Positions 40,001 to 50,364 of a stretch of DNA of 64,000 nt are shown here, in pieces (the stretch's first letter is position 1; every line of letters starts with the position of its first letter). Source of the stretch: Leptasterias polaris. Its lineage: Eukaryota; Echinodermata; Asteroidea; Forcipulatida; Asteriidae. Where the stretch lies: NCBI GenBank assembly GCA_037783415.1, contig JAZGTN010000023.1, forward strand, positions 720,501 through 784,500, read 5' to 3'. A program made the position numbers and the translations under genes. The notes under the pieces are model-generated. The model saw nothing but the letters and a program-made list of their open reading frames with translations, did no database searches and was not told the DNA's origin.

Positions 40001-43000
40001 AATTTTGAATGGTGTATCAGTAGGAGGGTTAAATTGAAATTGTTTTTAAGTAAGTTTAAGGGGTCATTAATTTTTTGAGTAAATACCAAAGGTATACCCT
40101 CCCTTAAAGGCCATTTTAAAACTTTTGATCTTGAAATATTTTCCTACTTCAGAAATATTTAACAGTGGCAGAGCTTGATAAGAAACGTTACATAGAGGAG
40201 CTGCATACCTTCCAGCATAGTGAAACATATCAGACGTTATTGAGAAGACAAGTGGCTAAGAAGATTAAAGATCTAACAGGTAAAGCAATTCATTTATGTA
40301 TTATTGACAGGTGAATCCAATCAATTACTGAGTATGCATGCTGTTGATACTTCATGTTTATTTATCTGCATTTTTGTACCAGTCTTTGTATTTGCTGGTT
40401 GTTAATAATCTGTTTTTCATATTGTTAAAGATTTCGCAATTCGGCCCTTGGCAGCGATGGAATGTTTCTAATAAACCGATTCAAATCAAATTAGTTGGTA
40501 GGGATTCTAGACAGGGTGGTATGCCTCAGCCCCTAGCAGCAAAGAGAGAAACCAGGAGTAAGATTGAGGAGGACTTGGGACTGTTACGGTTAAAGAAATA
40601 TTTACTAGTAATTGCTAAGCAGCAATCCTGTCATTAAAACAAAAATACCATCCTTTGAATGATTCATCTCAAGATGTTTTTATGATGGTTTATATGCATG
40701 TCTTGTTGTAAAGCATGATGGGTTTATATGAATGATATTCCAAAGACAGATTTTAAACCAATCAATGTATACCTCTGAGGCTCTATACCAATGACCTTAG
40801 ATTGGAGCCCTCTAAATCGATCGATTGATTTATAGATAAACTGAACTATGTCACTATGAGCAATGACCTTAGATTGGAGCCCTCTAAATCGATCGATTGA
40901 TTTATAGATAAACTGATTGTTTGTTTGGAGAATTTAGTTTCAAATGGATGTGGGGTTTTTTAATGTCAATTTTTGAGTGAATAATTTTGTGCACTATTTC
41001 TTTCTGTTAAGGGTTAATTGTAAATTGATTGATTGATTGATTGATTGATAGAAGTTGAATCTACTTAACTTTTAGGCGTTAATTGTTTGGGAAGTGTCAA
41101 TGTCAATTTTGTGGGGGATTAATATTTGTGTAACATTTTGACTACTAGGTGTTGATGGTGCTACTATAGACCCTGATGTCAGTGCTTCAGTTCTTAATGA
41201 AATACAACTAGAGGTGAGAAGAGTGAGTCTGTTGAGCACACATTACATTCTTATGAATTTGATGTACAACTGTGTTGTATCGTTTGTCAAAGTTAAAGAC
41301 CATGCCTAGGTGCATTGTATGATTGTGTGTCTTGATCAAAGTGGCATTCTGGAAGGAAATTATTTTGATGTTTTGTAGAAAGGTCACCATGAAAGAAATA
41401 ATAACAAAGATGTGAAATACTCACGACAGAAAATGGAGCACCATAAAATACGTAACAAAAATCCACCCCTCAAAACAAACAAATAAACAAACAAACAAAC
41501 AAACAGACACCCCAAGCACCCCAACAAAAACCACAACAAAATACAAAACAACATAAAGAAAAGTCAACAAGGAAAGCAATACTGAGACTTTGTTGAATAT
41601 GTGTTGCATGAAGACATTTGAATGTACTTACAAGATGTTAGAGAGAAAAAGACAGATTCCTTAAGATTCTTTCCTAATTTGTTTTGTCTTCAATCTAGGA
41701 GGATGATCCGAGTGACTTACTCTGCAAGATATGTGATAAGTTATTCAGTACAGTTCACAACAAGAAAGAACACATGTATGGCAAACAGCACTTACTAACA
41801 CTGACTGGAAAATTATGTAAGTTACTTAAAATATTTTTCCTATTGAACCCTTGCACAATGCGCAACATACACTCCCTTCTCCTGTCCCCATTAAGGGAGT
41901 AAAAATGTACACAAAAGAATTGACTCTCAAAATGGTGGAAATGGTGGGCGCGCATTGTTGAAGGTGCGTTCCGCATTGTGCAATGGTTGGGTTCATTTAA
42001 CCTGATGAACTTCTTGTTTCTATAAGAAATGGGAGATCGTAATAATGAAATTGGAGATGATAATAATATCTTGTCTACTGACCCCTTGCGTAATGTGGTA
42101 TACACCTCTGCAAAATGTGTGTCTATCATTTCTGCCATTTTGGAAGTAAATTCCTTTTAGTACATTTTGAACTCCTAAAATGGTAGACAGGATAGATGCA
42201 TGTAAAGTGCACTGCGTATTGTGAAATACGTCAATAAAGACTGTATAAGACCCATCTTTAAGTTTCTGATGAAAGCTACAGAAAGATACTGCCAAATTGT
42301 AAAGTCATATTCTCATTTACTTTGATGCGATTTGATATGATGATTTAGTCGATTTGGTATATTGAAATGCATATTTTATATTCATCGCTAAGACCCAATC
42401 GGATAAAAAGGTGAACATCTTTATTTATTATCAAATACCAAACCACAAGGGAAACTGACTAGGTAAATTTTAATGATTTTGGGTTGAACAAGGAAAAATT
42501 AACTAGAGCAGGATTTGAACCAACGACCTCCGGATTGACGTGCCGGCGCTCTACCAACTGAGCTGTCTAGCCCTATGTTGGCGGTCTCCCTATATTGTCA
42601 ATATCCTTGTTCGGTAGGTGCCAGTCAGAAGCCATTCAACCGTAAACTGCCGTGTAGCAGTGTTGTAGTCGAGACCTGGAAGTCCGAGACCGAGACCGAG
42701 ACCTTGACATCCGAGACCGAGACCGAGACCGAGACCAGCCCTACCGAGACCGAGACCAGCCCTTCCGAGACCGAGACTTTTGCAGTCCGAGACCGAGACC
42801 GAGACCGAGACCAAAGTATCCGAGACCGAGACCGAGACCGAGACCTACCCCATGCAAAATACATACAATTGTGTAAAGCATATTTTAAGGTGATATCAGC
42901 AAAAAATAAAAATAATGAGTATGCAAGCTAATAAACATTTAGAAAACACACTATCCCATTTAAGTTTCCACCAAACTTCACAATTTGTATTTCAAGGCAT

Positions 43001-46000
43001 CATTTTTGGACAAATTGCATTTTTGGACGATCTTATCCCCTAGTTTATGCCCTAAATAATACTTTTTTCCATCAACAACCATTTCCATGATTTGAAGATC
43101 GATTGTTTAGAACTTCGTTGGCTTATTGCCAACGAAGTTCTAAACAAGATTCAACGACCGGTTGACAACGCACATTGAGAACAAATTCAATGAACTTTGC
43201 CCCATATCGCCCTCTATCGGCAAAAGTTGTCAATGTTTGAATATCCTTTAATCCAAGGCTGTATACTGTACCAATATGCAGGCGTGCGGCACACTGTGCG
43301 GCAATTCTTTACTCGGCTCATGAATGTGTACTGCGTTGGAGTCTAGCCAAGCTCTCTTATGAATATGGTAATTATCAACGGCCATCAACAGCCAATCACA
43401 GCGTGGTGCGGTATGTTGGTTAGCTTGGACTTTGGACTCTGCTGTTGTCTATGCGCTGTATGCATGGACTCACGTTGTGGGTCCCGGGCCTATGCACGTG
43501 CAGTGGATACTCAGCAGTCAGAACCATGTGGTTGTGTGCATCGTGTTTTAACGTTGTAAACTAAAATTAACGATCGCAATTCCAATGCATGCTGCGGTTT
43601 GGAAGTCGGGCATGGCTCATCGGCTACTCGTTTGATCGTATTAATTGCAGGCTAAAAATAGTTTGTTTGTCATTTTGTTGGCAGCGCCGCCAATTCTTTG
43701 GCAGGGCGGCCTTAAACTTTGTAAGGGCGGCAAAACCCATGTGTGGAGAACACTGGTGGTGCGTGTTTTGAATGAAGACTTAAAGCAGCGCATTGCAATG
43801 TCAGCGTGCGCGTGTGAAAAATTTGGATGGCGGTATTTATCAACAAAGCAACATGGCTCTAGGCCAAGACGACGTAATTCATGTGTATGAAAAGCATTAT
43901 TTGCTGTGGTCTCGAGGGGTCTCGAGGGTCGAGACCGAGACATTAGCAGCCGAGACCGAGACCGAGACCGAGACCAGTTCTTCCGAGACCGAGACCAACC
44001 CTTCCGAGACCGAGACTTTTGCAGTCCGAGACCGAGACCGAGACCGAGACACCAAAAAAAGGTCTCGAGACGGTCTCGAGACCGAGACCAGGTCTCGAGA
44101 CCTACAACACTGCCGTGTAGCCAAGGATCACACCCAAGTATACGATACAACCTGGGAAGCGGCAGCCAGGGGATCACCATAAGGGGATGCGACTTTTTTT
44201 ATATATCAGATATCAAATAACAAACCACAAGGGAAACTGACTAGGTAAATTTTAATGATTTTGGGTTGAACAAGGAAAAATTAACTAGAGCGGGATTTGA
44301 ACCAACGACCTCCGGATTGACGTGCCGGCGCTCTACCAACTGAGCTATCTAGCCCTATGATGGCGGTCTCCCTATTTTCAATATCCTTGTTTGGTGGGTG
44401 CCAGTCTGAAGCCATTCAACCGTAAACTGCCGTGTAGCCAAGGATCACACCCAAGTATACGATACAACCTGGGGCTATACGATACAACATAGGGCTAGAT
44501 AGCTCAGTTGGTAGAGTGCCGGCACGTCAATCCGGAGGTCGTTGGTTCAAATCCCGCTCTGTAAACAAAGGTAACATGGTCTATAGTTATTAAGTTTGCT
44601 TTTCTGAGAGTCCTTGGCTTTACAACCAGAATTAATAAATGCATTGAAAATATATTGCTTGTCTGACCATCAGTGGAATGAACATTTTTCAGTTATTAGA
44701 GAAATAACCTTGTGCAATATAGAAAGATGAATCATAATATTATTGTCATTGTGGATATTTCATTTGGAGATATGCTGTAGATTCAGGCAGCTTCCCCTTT
44801 CACTGAAACCTTTTAAGAGAAAGAAAGAATAAATCAATTCAAAGCCTCTGTATTGTAATTAAACATGACAGGATAGAGACAGCAATATATCCAGACAAAC
44901 CTATACAGATTCAGGAATTTCATATGTCAGCAAGGAAAACATGAAAACATACAGAGAGAGAGAAAAAAATTAAGTGCTATGAACGGTCATGGCGTTCTCA
45001 TGTTTACAACTTACATAAACTCAAAAGACCTAATTTGAAAAGTGATGTCTGGGTTCATGGCGACAGTCAAAGAGACACCTGTCTAACTGAAGTCATTCTC
45101 ACAGATTGCTGTGCATGCTGAAATCACGTCTCACTTCTCCCTGATTAACTATTTGAACAGTATTTGATTGTATTTGAAATGGGGAAAATGACTGCAATAT
45201 TTGCCTGAAATTGAGTGGTTCATATACAGGAAGCTGGTGCCACCTTGATTTGAAATTTTAAATATGTGAGGGTTTTTGTGGAGTCGAATCAATGGAAACA
45301 TATCTCTTACAGACATGTTGAGTAGTTCCTCTGTCTGACATTGTGGAGTTAAATTACAATGTAGAAAACACCTCAGGGTGACCATATTAAAGTCGGCATT
45401 CAAACAATTTGGATAAATCAGTTGTTGCAAATTCTGTACTGTTCCTTCCCCAAAAAAAAACAATTATAGGATAAGAAAGTATTAGACTTGATAGGTCAGT
45501 TGTTGCAAATTCTGTACTCTTCCTTCCAAAAATAAAAATCGAAGGGTAAGAAAATGTTACATTTTGTAGATCTGTTGTTGCAAATTCTGTACTGTTCCTT
45601 CCAAAACAAAAATGAACAAATTAGAAAATTAGATTTTCCTCTGTCAAAATGCGCATCTGTTTATTGTTGTGTTGTGTTGATTTGATACCAACAGGTCAAA
45701 TTGAGAAGGAAGTACTTGAAATGGAAAGCAATAATCAACAACTCGGCCACTCCACCTTACTGGATCCCAACCAGGGTTTAGCAACGGAACCATCACTACC
45801 CCATGGAGAAGGCCAAGCTACTGGGACTAGTGGACTACCAGGTACCACTACTCAACAATCTACCATTACAGAGAAGATTGACATTGAGCAGTTCAAGGAA
45901 GGTTTTATGGAATTGAATCTTGGTTAGTGTCTTTTCAGAATTCTTTCTCAAACTTTGATGGGAATTTTCTTTTATTAGATTAAAGGATATTTATAATGTT

Positions 46001-47541
46001 ATTGGCAAGATTCAAAATAGTAATGTTCACTGATGTACACATAAAATGGTCATTACGGGAAACTTCCCTGAAAATTTCCCTTTTTGCCTGAAATGCTATA
46101 GTTTGCGAGAAATTAGTAAAACCATTAGTTTTGATCTTACAAGTCTGAAATCCAATGTTTGAAAACAGTGATGTTTCTCTTTTTTCTCATTACTCCAATG
46201 ACTGATTGTGTATAAACTTTCACAAGTTTCTTATTTCATGTACATGTATGGGGTCATACAAAATACAGATAGTGGTCTTTGACAACTACCAACTTTGGCT
46301 GTGTGTTTTAAGGAGTTTTTCATCAGAAAGTAGTATTGCATTTTTGTATATATTTTAAAACTAAATTATGAAGTAGGATCTTAACTCATTTTCTATTCCC
46401 ACAAAAGTGTTAGCTTAGATGCTTTCTGATTCTATCAAGTTTCAAGCGGTTTACAGATTTATACATCTGTCAGTGTCTGTCTGCCAGACTGCCAATTCAG
46501 TTTAAACTCACTGAATGTCTCGTTATTCTTCTAGATCGAGAGATAGAGTTGAGGGAACTACGATGTCGAGACCAGGAACTCTTTGAAGTGAAGATGGAAC
46601 TAAGTCAGCAATATCAAGAGCTTGAGGTACGAGCTATAACAGTGCCCTCTTGTGACAAGATTTAGGGGGAAATAACAGAAAACCATCACTTCAGTAACGG
46701 CCCTACCACAAACTGAAAGTAACAGATTTGTTACATTATCACTCTTTTAATGAAATTACATCATTGGAAATTGATGTATTTTTCGTGAAAATGTGGATTT
46801 GTGGATTATGATTTAATATAAAATGATCATTTCACTGAACTCTTTACATTCGTCCTTGATTGATGAGAAAAATGAGAGCAAATGGTGACAATTTTAAGCT
46901 GTCAGACAGACCTTGTTTTATTAAAACTCACATGTTGAAAGGCTGGTCAGCCTACCATCTTTAAAGATCAACTTAAACGAAACTAAAATTATTTTTCTTT
47001 TGATATAGAAAGGTAAGCAAGTATGTAATGGTTACATATAATTGAGTAAAACTCAATAAAAATTGTTTCATTATAGAAAAAACATACATTTTGTACAGTG
47101 TCACACTTGGCAAAAATGCTGAGTTTCCTGAAAAGCCCCAATGCGACATGGAATCAAAACAGCACTGTGACGCCACACTACAGACTCAATCCAAACAAGA
47201 CAATGGAAAATGCATAGCAACGAAGATAAACAAACCTCATCCAGTCTGTAATGTGACCTATTTTACATTTTTTTATTATGGCTACACGAACGTCCCTACA
47301 ACAAACTAAAAATAATTGATATTTTGCCTTATCGTTCTTTAATAACAGAAAACCATAGCTACACTAAATTCCCTACCACAAACTCAAAGTAACTGTTGTT
47401 GTAATTTATTGTTCTTTACAGGAAGCTCTTGCCAAGCAGAAACTGCTTTCAAATAACCTAAAGAGGGTAAGTACAACTCTACGAGCTAAGCTTGAAGATC
47501 TACGGATGGTACCAACACTATTTGGTGTCATCAATTTCTGA
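34072..47541 (+). CDS. HMG-box protein of the HMG20A/HMG20B type with an added C2H2 zinc finger, 11 exons
   Basis: Exons: 34072-34286, 36014-36654, 37617-37783, 38139-38227, 38823-38946, 40153-40279, 41149-41213, 41699-41816, 45695-45922, 46535-46626, 47422-47541. All junctions are GT-AG and phases match; the product is 661 aa. Residues 73-340 are low-complexity Ser/Thr/Val-rich with a Gly6 run. KRKGGWPKGKKRK at 343-355 is the basic stretch typical of HMG20A/B, and is directly followed by the HMG box at about 365-435 (PKAP, KPFPEI, W403, RYIEEL). A U1/matrin-type zinc finger follows at 485-507 (CX2C, X12, H, X5, H). A coiled coil fills about 590-650, in the place of the HMG20 coiled coil that binds LSD1-CoREST partners or its paralogue. 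Vertebrate HMG20A/B are about 320-350 aa and, as I know them, lack the zinc finger and the long N-terminus. Nuclear chromatin role is inferred. The final exon could also splice at AGG|GTAAGT (47466), giving another C-terminus. Confidence 0.88.
34694..34818. mobile_element. foldback element in intron 1 of the HMG20-like gene
   Basis: Imperfect arms: ACAAGTGCGAGTGGAATACG ... CATATCCAAC on the left and GTTGGATATGGA ... CGTATTCCACGAGCGCGCTTGT on the right. The loop contains GAGGCCGAAGGGCGAG. Not coding. Confidence 0.6.
37098..37217. repeat. tandem repeat of TAATCCTCTTC / CAATATCCTCTTC
   Basis: Mixed 11-bp and 13-bp units, about ten copies, in intron 2 of the HMG20-like gene. A second small duplication, CCTTGACCCAGTCCTTCTGAA, follows at about 37276-37324. 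Confidence 0.85.
37461..37700. repeat. 97-bp tandem duplication spanning a splice acceptor
   Basis: GATCAATCAAGCAATCTTCT starts at 37461, 37558 and 37655, exactly 97 bp apart. Each of the first two units contains AG|GTCAGCTTGTGATTAGTCG, so the acceptor used for exon 3 (exon from 37617) has a near-identical copy 97 bp upstream (exon from 37520). The third, partial unit lies inside the coding exon. Because 97 is not divisible by 3, use of the upstream acceptor reaches an in-frame TAG. Confidence 0.85.
39340..40028. mobile_element. 689-bp TTAA-flanked element
   Basis: In intron 5 of the HMG20-like gene. TTAA is at 39336-39339 and 40029-40032, with inverted ends CCCTCCTACTG and CAGTAGGAGGG. The CCCT start plus TTAA is like piggyBac termini. 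Inside, the phrase CATTCAAAACCATTT recurs at 39381 and 39841, with a variant at 39892, partly as hairpins with AATGGTTTTG. No transposase frame. Confidence 0.75.
40789..40916. repeat. 72-bp period direct repeat, two copies
   Basis: CAATGACCTTAGATTGGAGC followed by CCTCTAAATCGATCGATTGA occurs at 40789 and again at 40861, with identical sequence over about 56 bp. Intron 6 of the HMG20-like gene. Confidence 0.85.
42670..42846. repeat. left GAGACC/CCGAGA hexamer array of the hAT-like element
   Basis: Repeated CCGAGA units interrupted by short spacers (TTGACAT, AGCCCTA, TTTTGCAGT, AAAGTAT). The Glu/Thr or Ser/Arg open frames are artefacts. Position next to the terminal repeat suggests clustered transposase-binding sites. 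Confidence 0.88.
43105..43145. other. perfect hairpin inside the hAT-like element
   Basis: Arms 43105-43122 (GTTTAGAACTTCGTTGGC) and 43128-43145 are exact inverses separated by 5 nt (TTATT). No terminator or RNA gene assignment is justified. Confidence 0.85.
43915..44101. repeat. right GAGACC hexamer array of the hAT-like element
   Basis: The same CCGAGA units as the left array and in the same orientation, with spacers AACCCTT and TTTTGCAGT shared with the left array, then GGTCTCGAGACC palindromes at the far right before the terminal repeat. Confidence 0.88.
44219..44465 (-). mobile_element. tRNA-derived repeat, adjacent second unit
   Basis: tRNA-like head 44284-44355 on the minus strand (A box TAGCTCAGTTGG, B box GGTTCAAATCCCGC), then CTCCCTATTTT, CCTTGTTTGGTGGGTGCCAG and the CCGTGTAGCCAAGGATCAC body. 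It follows the previous unit head-to-tail. Confidence 0.85.
44492..44560 (+). mobile_element. tRNA-like head of the repeat, plus orientation
   Basis: GGGCTAGATAGCTCAGTTGG then GTAGAGTGCCGGCAC, GTCAATCCGGAGGTCG and GGTTCAAATCCCGC. Retains A and B boxes. It lies opposite in orientation to its neighbour. The central arm does not fold like a standard anticodon arm, so I call it SINE head rather than a tRNA gene. Confidence 0.75.
45418..45630. repeat. 75-78 bp tandem repeat, three copies
   Basis: GTTGTTGCAAATTCTGTACT recurs at 45421, 45499 and 45574, each followed by TTCCTTCC and an A-rich stretch. Ends about 65 bp before exon 9 of the HMG20-like gene. Confidence 0.85.
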
Positions 47542-47947
47542 CAGTGTGTCTTCAGATCTCATCTTGGAGGACTAAGAATGTTTCTTCATTTTACAAATTT
47601 TTGCCTCGCAGTTTCTAGTCTTGTCAATATTATTTGAGGGGTTTCAAAGATTTCATATGAAAATCTATTTTGGGCAATTATTTTGTGACTTGGCCTGACA
47701 TTGTTTACACGTTTTGGGTTAGTTTGAGGATAGAATAAGGTTATTTTAATTGAAATTTTCTTTGCAAACCCAATGGTGTATTATCGCACTGTTGCTTGAG
47801 CCTCAAAGTAGAACCTGTAAATGTGACTCACTGAGAACGATTGGGTTAATACCATAGAAAGGTCTGTGCAGAGTTTAAAACCAACTTAATATAGAAAGAC
47901 CAATCAGACCATTACACAAAGAGGTGACCTTTCAGGGCCTAACTGAC

Positions 47948-48210
47948 AGGCAAGATACTACACTGGGCATATGGAGATGTTACACTTGTTGCCATATTTT
48001 CCACATAAATTCAAGAGTTATAAAAGTAACAGCTGAACACGTTTTGAGATGTGGCCCCTTTCTTCATATCAAAAGTTTATAAAAATCTCCACAAAATTAA
48101 ATATTTAATGTTTTCTTATTTTGAGCTGTGTACAAATCGTGCCTGCAGGAAGTCCAGGCTCTGTGGCTTTTTGTAGACATGTGATGTCACAGGTCACATG
48201 GTCTATGTAG
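47948..48210. mobile_element. second copy of the 14083-14416 element (left end degraded)
   Basis: Shared segments include GACAGGCAAGATACTACAC, CATAAATTCAA, TTTGAGATGT, CCTTTCTTCATATCAAAAGTT, GAGCTGTGTACAA and ATGTGATGTCACAGGTCACA followed by TGGTCTA. It lies 0.4 kb past the HMG20-like stop codon, so it may be in the 3' UTR. An AATAAA follows at 48290. Confidence 0.7.
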
Positions 48211-49089
48211 CCCTGTGTAATGTCACAAACTCCAAGTGTGCCCTCACTGGCATCCAAAGACTGCTGAACTTGGCTTACCAACTTGTATGAATAAATTGTA
48301 TCTAATAATATTTCTTTATCATTATGGAATATAAAAGCCTGATAAATTACTGTATATTGTAAATAGTGCTTAATGTACATGCATTAGTTCAGTTAAAACT
48401 GAGTAAATACTTGAAATATATATTTGAAAAAGTATCTCTTGTGCTGACTGTGTCTATAAATTGCCTGTATCAGGCTCGAGAAGGCGTCTATGCAAGCTTA
48501 AATATTAGTGCATGACGACAACAATGGTCAAAGACTAGTATCTGCACTTTATATGACCCAACATATACATGAAACAACATATACATGAAACTTGCGAAAG
48601 GTCAATCGGTCATCAGAGTTACAAGAAAATATATATATTTTGTCAAACATCAGATTTTGGACTAGCAACAATAAAACCAATTGTTTTACTATTATCTCAA
48701 AGCTTTAGAAATTAAAGCAAAAAATATATTTTCAGGAAAGTTTTCCACCATGACCGTATACCATGTGCAGTTATGTGTAAATATGTTTCTGACACTGTTT
48801 GTTTGAATCTTACCAATGCACACCCTTTAGTTATTAAGAACATTTAATCAGATTGAACTTAGTGGACAGTTGATGCTACTGTCAAATACCATCCAATGAA
48901 ATTATTTTTAAAACCACAGTGTGTTTTGATCTCAAGATGGTTTTTGGGTTGACAGCAGGAAGAGTGTGCTCTAATAAATCTCGGTGTGCAGTATTTTCTT
49001 CCATTGACTTTTTCATGGATCACTAGAAATCCATCTTGACCTCTGTCAAAACTGGTTGCTATGACAATCAAGATTACAGCAGAAATCAA

Positions 49090-49227
49090 GGACCTTTCTC
49101 AAACCTCGGCTTGGGCTCCGTCTCCGGCTTGTGCTCCGTTAAAAGTGCAGCGTGTATTTGCACGCGGTGGTTCGAACGTCAGACAGAGCCCGGAGCCGGA
49201 GCCCAAGCCGAGGTTTGAGAAAGGCCC
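49090..49227. mobile_element. 138-bp foldback element
   Basis: Arms GACCTTTCTCAAACCTCGGC + TTGGGCTCCGTCTCCGGCTT on the left and the inverse GGAGCCGGAGCCCAAGCCGA + GGTTTGAGAAAGGCC on the right. CAAG is present at both edges. Related to 27792-27945. Confidence 0.75.
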
Positions 49228-50152
49228 CAAGACTGCATCTAATGATTGTTAGTGCTCAAATTATACACCAGGAGTGGGTCTTTGTGACCTTAGAGGGCCC
49301 TGTACCAATAACCGGATGGCTGGCTATGAAAATGATAGCGGTAAGGTTTCTTCAAGATTTGTTGAAATGCTGCCAGTCTTATTTTAATTTCAACTAAGTG
49401 TATCAAATATTTACCGTCTCTTATACTATTTATTCAAAAGTGAATAATTCTTCTGTTTGCAATTTTTCTGGAATCCGTTGGCTTGGTCTTCATAGGCCTA
49501 TAATGGTGACTGCGTGCAGCAAAACCCCCTTTTTATAACATTAATTTGTCAATTTCAATCAAATTATTTTATTTTATCAGACAACCATTATGCCCATCAT
49601 AAAGTTATTTAGAGAAATTTAGGTGGGAACCTTGACATTCTTGAGTGTGTTAACAGCAGACGTTTCCGCAGTAACTTGCTTATTCTGTTTGTGAAGGCAA
49701 GCTTGCAAGCCGCGCCGTTGGTTTGCTCCAATCGACCGCCCATCACGTCGCGCCTGTTGCGTCCTTATAGAATTTCTCGGCGATTGTCCGTTACATCCGG
49801 GCTGTCAGTTTTTATTGTTTATGGTTGGTCCAAATTGATTTCTTGACTTAAATAAATTTTACATAAAAAGGTGTTCTCTTCCCTTCTTATAGTTGACTGA
49901 TTGAAATAATTTTCTGGCCGTGTGTGTTGTAGCCATAAACAATTAACCTTCTGGTGGTGACGGCCGGGCGTACCAGATACGATACGGGTACGTCAGGCCA
50001 GGCAGGGTAACCAAAATAACTATCATGGTTGAAGGAAGAAGTAGCGCTATGGTTACACATAGGCCTATATATGTGTGTGTGACGTATGGGCGATATTTTT
50101 CTTCGCTCTAATACCAAACTTCTATTTAAGTAGTGTTTTATGTCTTAATCTC

Positions 50153-50364
50153 AAGGCTACCGTGATAAACACATCCTGGTTCTTGTTTACCTGTCCCTTA
50201 TGCCTCTGATGTCTGAATGTTTCAAGGCTACCGTGATAAACACATCCTGGTCTTGTTTACCTGTCCCTTATGCCTCTGATGTCTGAATGTTTCAAGGCTA
50301 CCGTGATAAACACATCCTGGTTCTTGTTTACCTGTCCCTTATGCCTCTGATGTCTGAATGTTTC
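50153..50364. repeat. 70-71 bp tandem repeat, three copies
   Basis: AAGGCTACCGTGATAAACAC begins copies at 50153, 50224 and 50294. The copies differ almost only by one base deletion (GGTTCTTG versus GGTCTTG), so they are recent. Confidence 0.92.

Larger units (their letters stand above)
42658..44112. mobile_element. 1,455-bp non-autonomous hAT-like element
   Basis: Ends are inverted: CAGTGTTGTAG at 42658-42668 and CTACAACACTG at 44102-44112. An exact 8-bp duplication CCGTGTAG flanks it (42650-42657 and 44113-44120), and removing the element restores the host repeat (ACTGCCGTGTAG-CCAAGGATC) seen uninterrupted nearby. CAG-type termini plus 8-bp duplications are characteristic of hAT transposons. 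Both subterminal regions are GAGACC arrays; the middle of about 1.05 kb has no transposase-like frame. Confidence 0.88.
42424..44218 (-). mobile_element. tRNA-derived repeat copy split by the hAT-like insertion
   Basis: The two halves, 42424-42657 and 44113-44218, join across the insertion to give the same order of segments as the copies at 44219-44465 and 59278-59795. The tRNA-like head on the minus strand is about 42504-42573: GGGCTAGACAGCTCAGTTGG, GGTTCAAATCC. A second copy abuts head-to-tail. Confidence 0.8.

Noticed and set aside
42575..44220. Glu/Thr or Arg/Ser dipeptide-rich frames resembling SR proteins
   Set aside because: Arise from the GAGACC hexamer arrays inside the hAT-like element.
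44284..44560. True tRNA genes
   Set aside because: A and B boxes are present, but the anticodon arm is not standard and the heads occur as part of a repeated unit of about 318 bp; tRNA-derived repeat is more likely.
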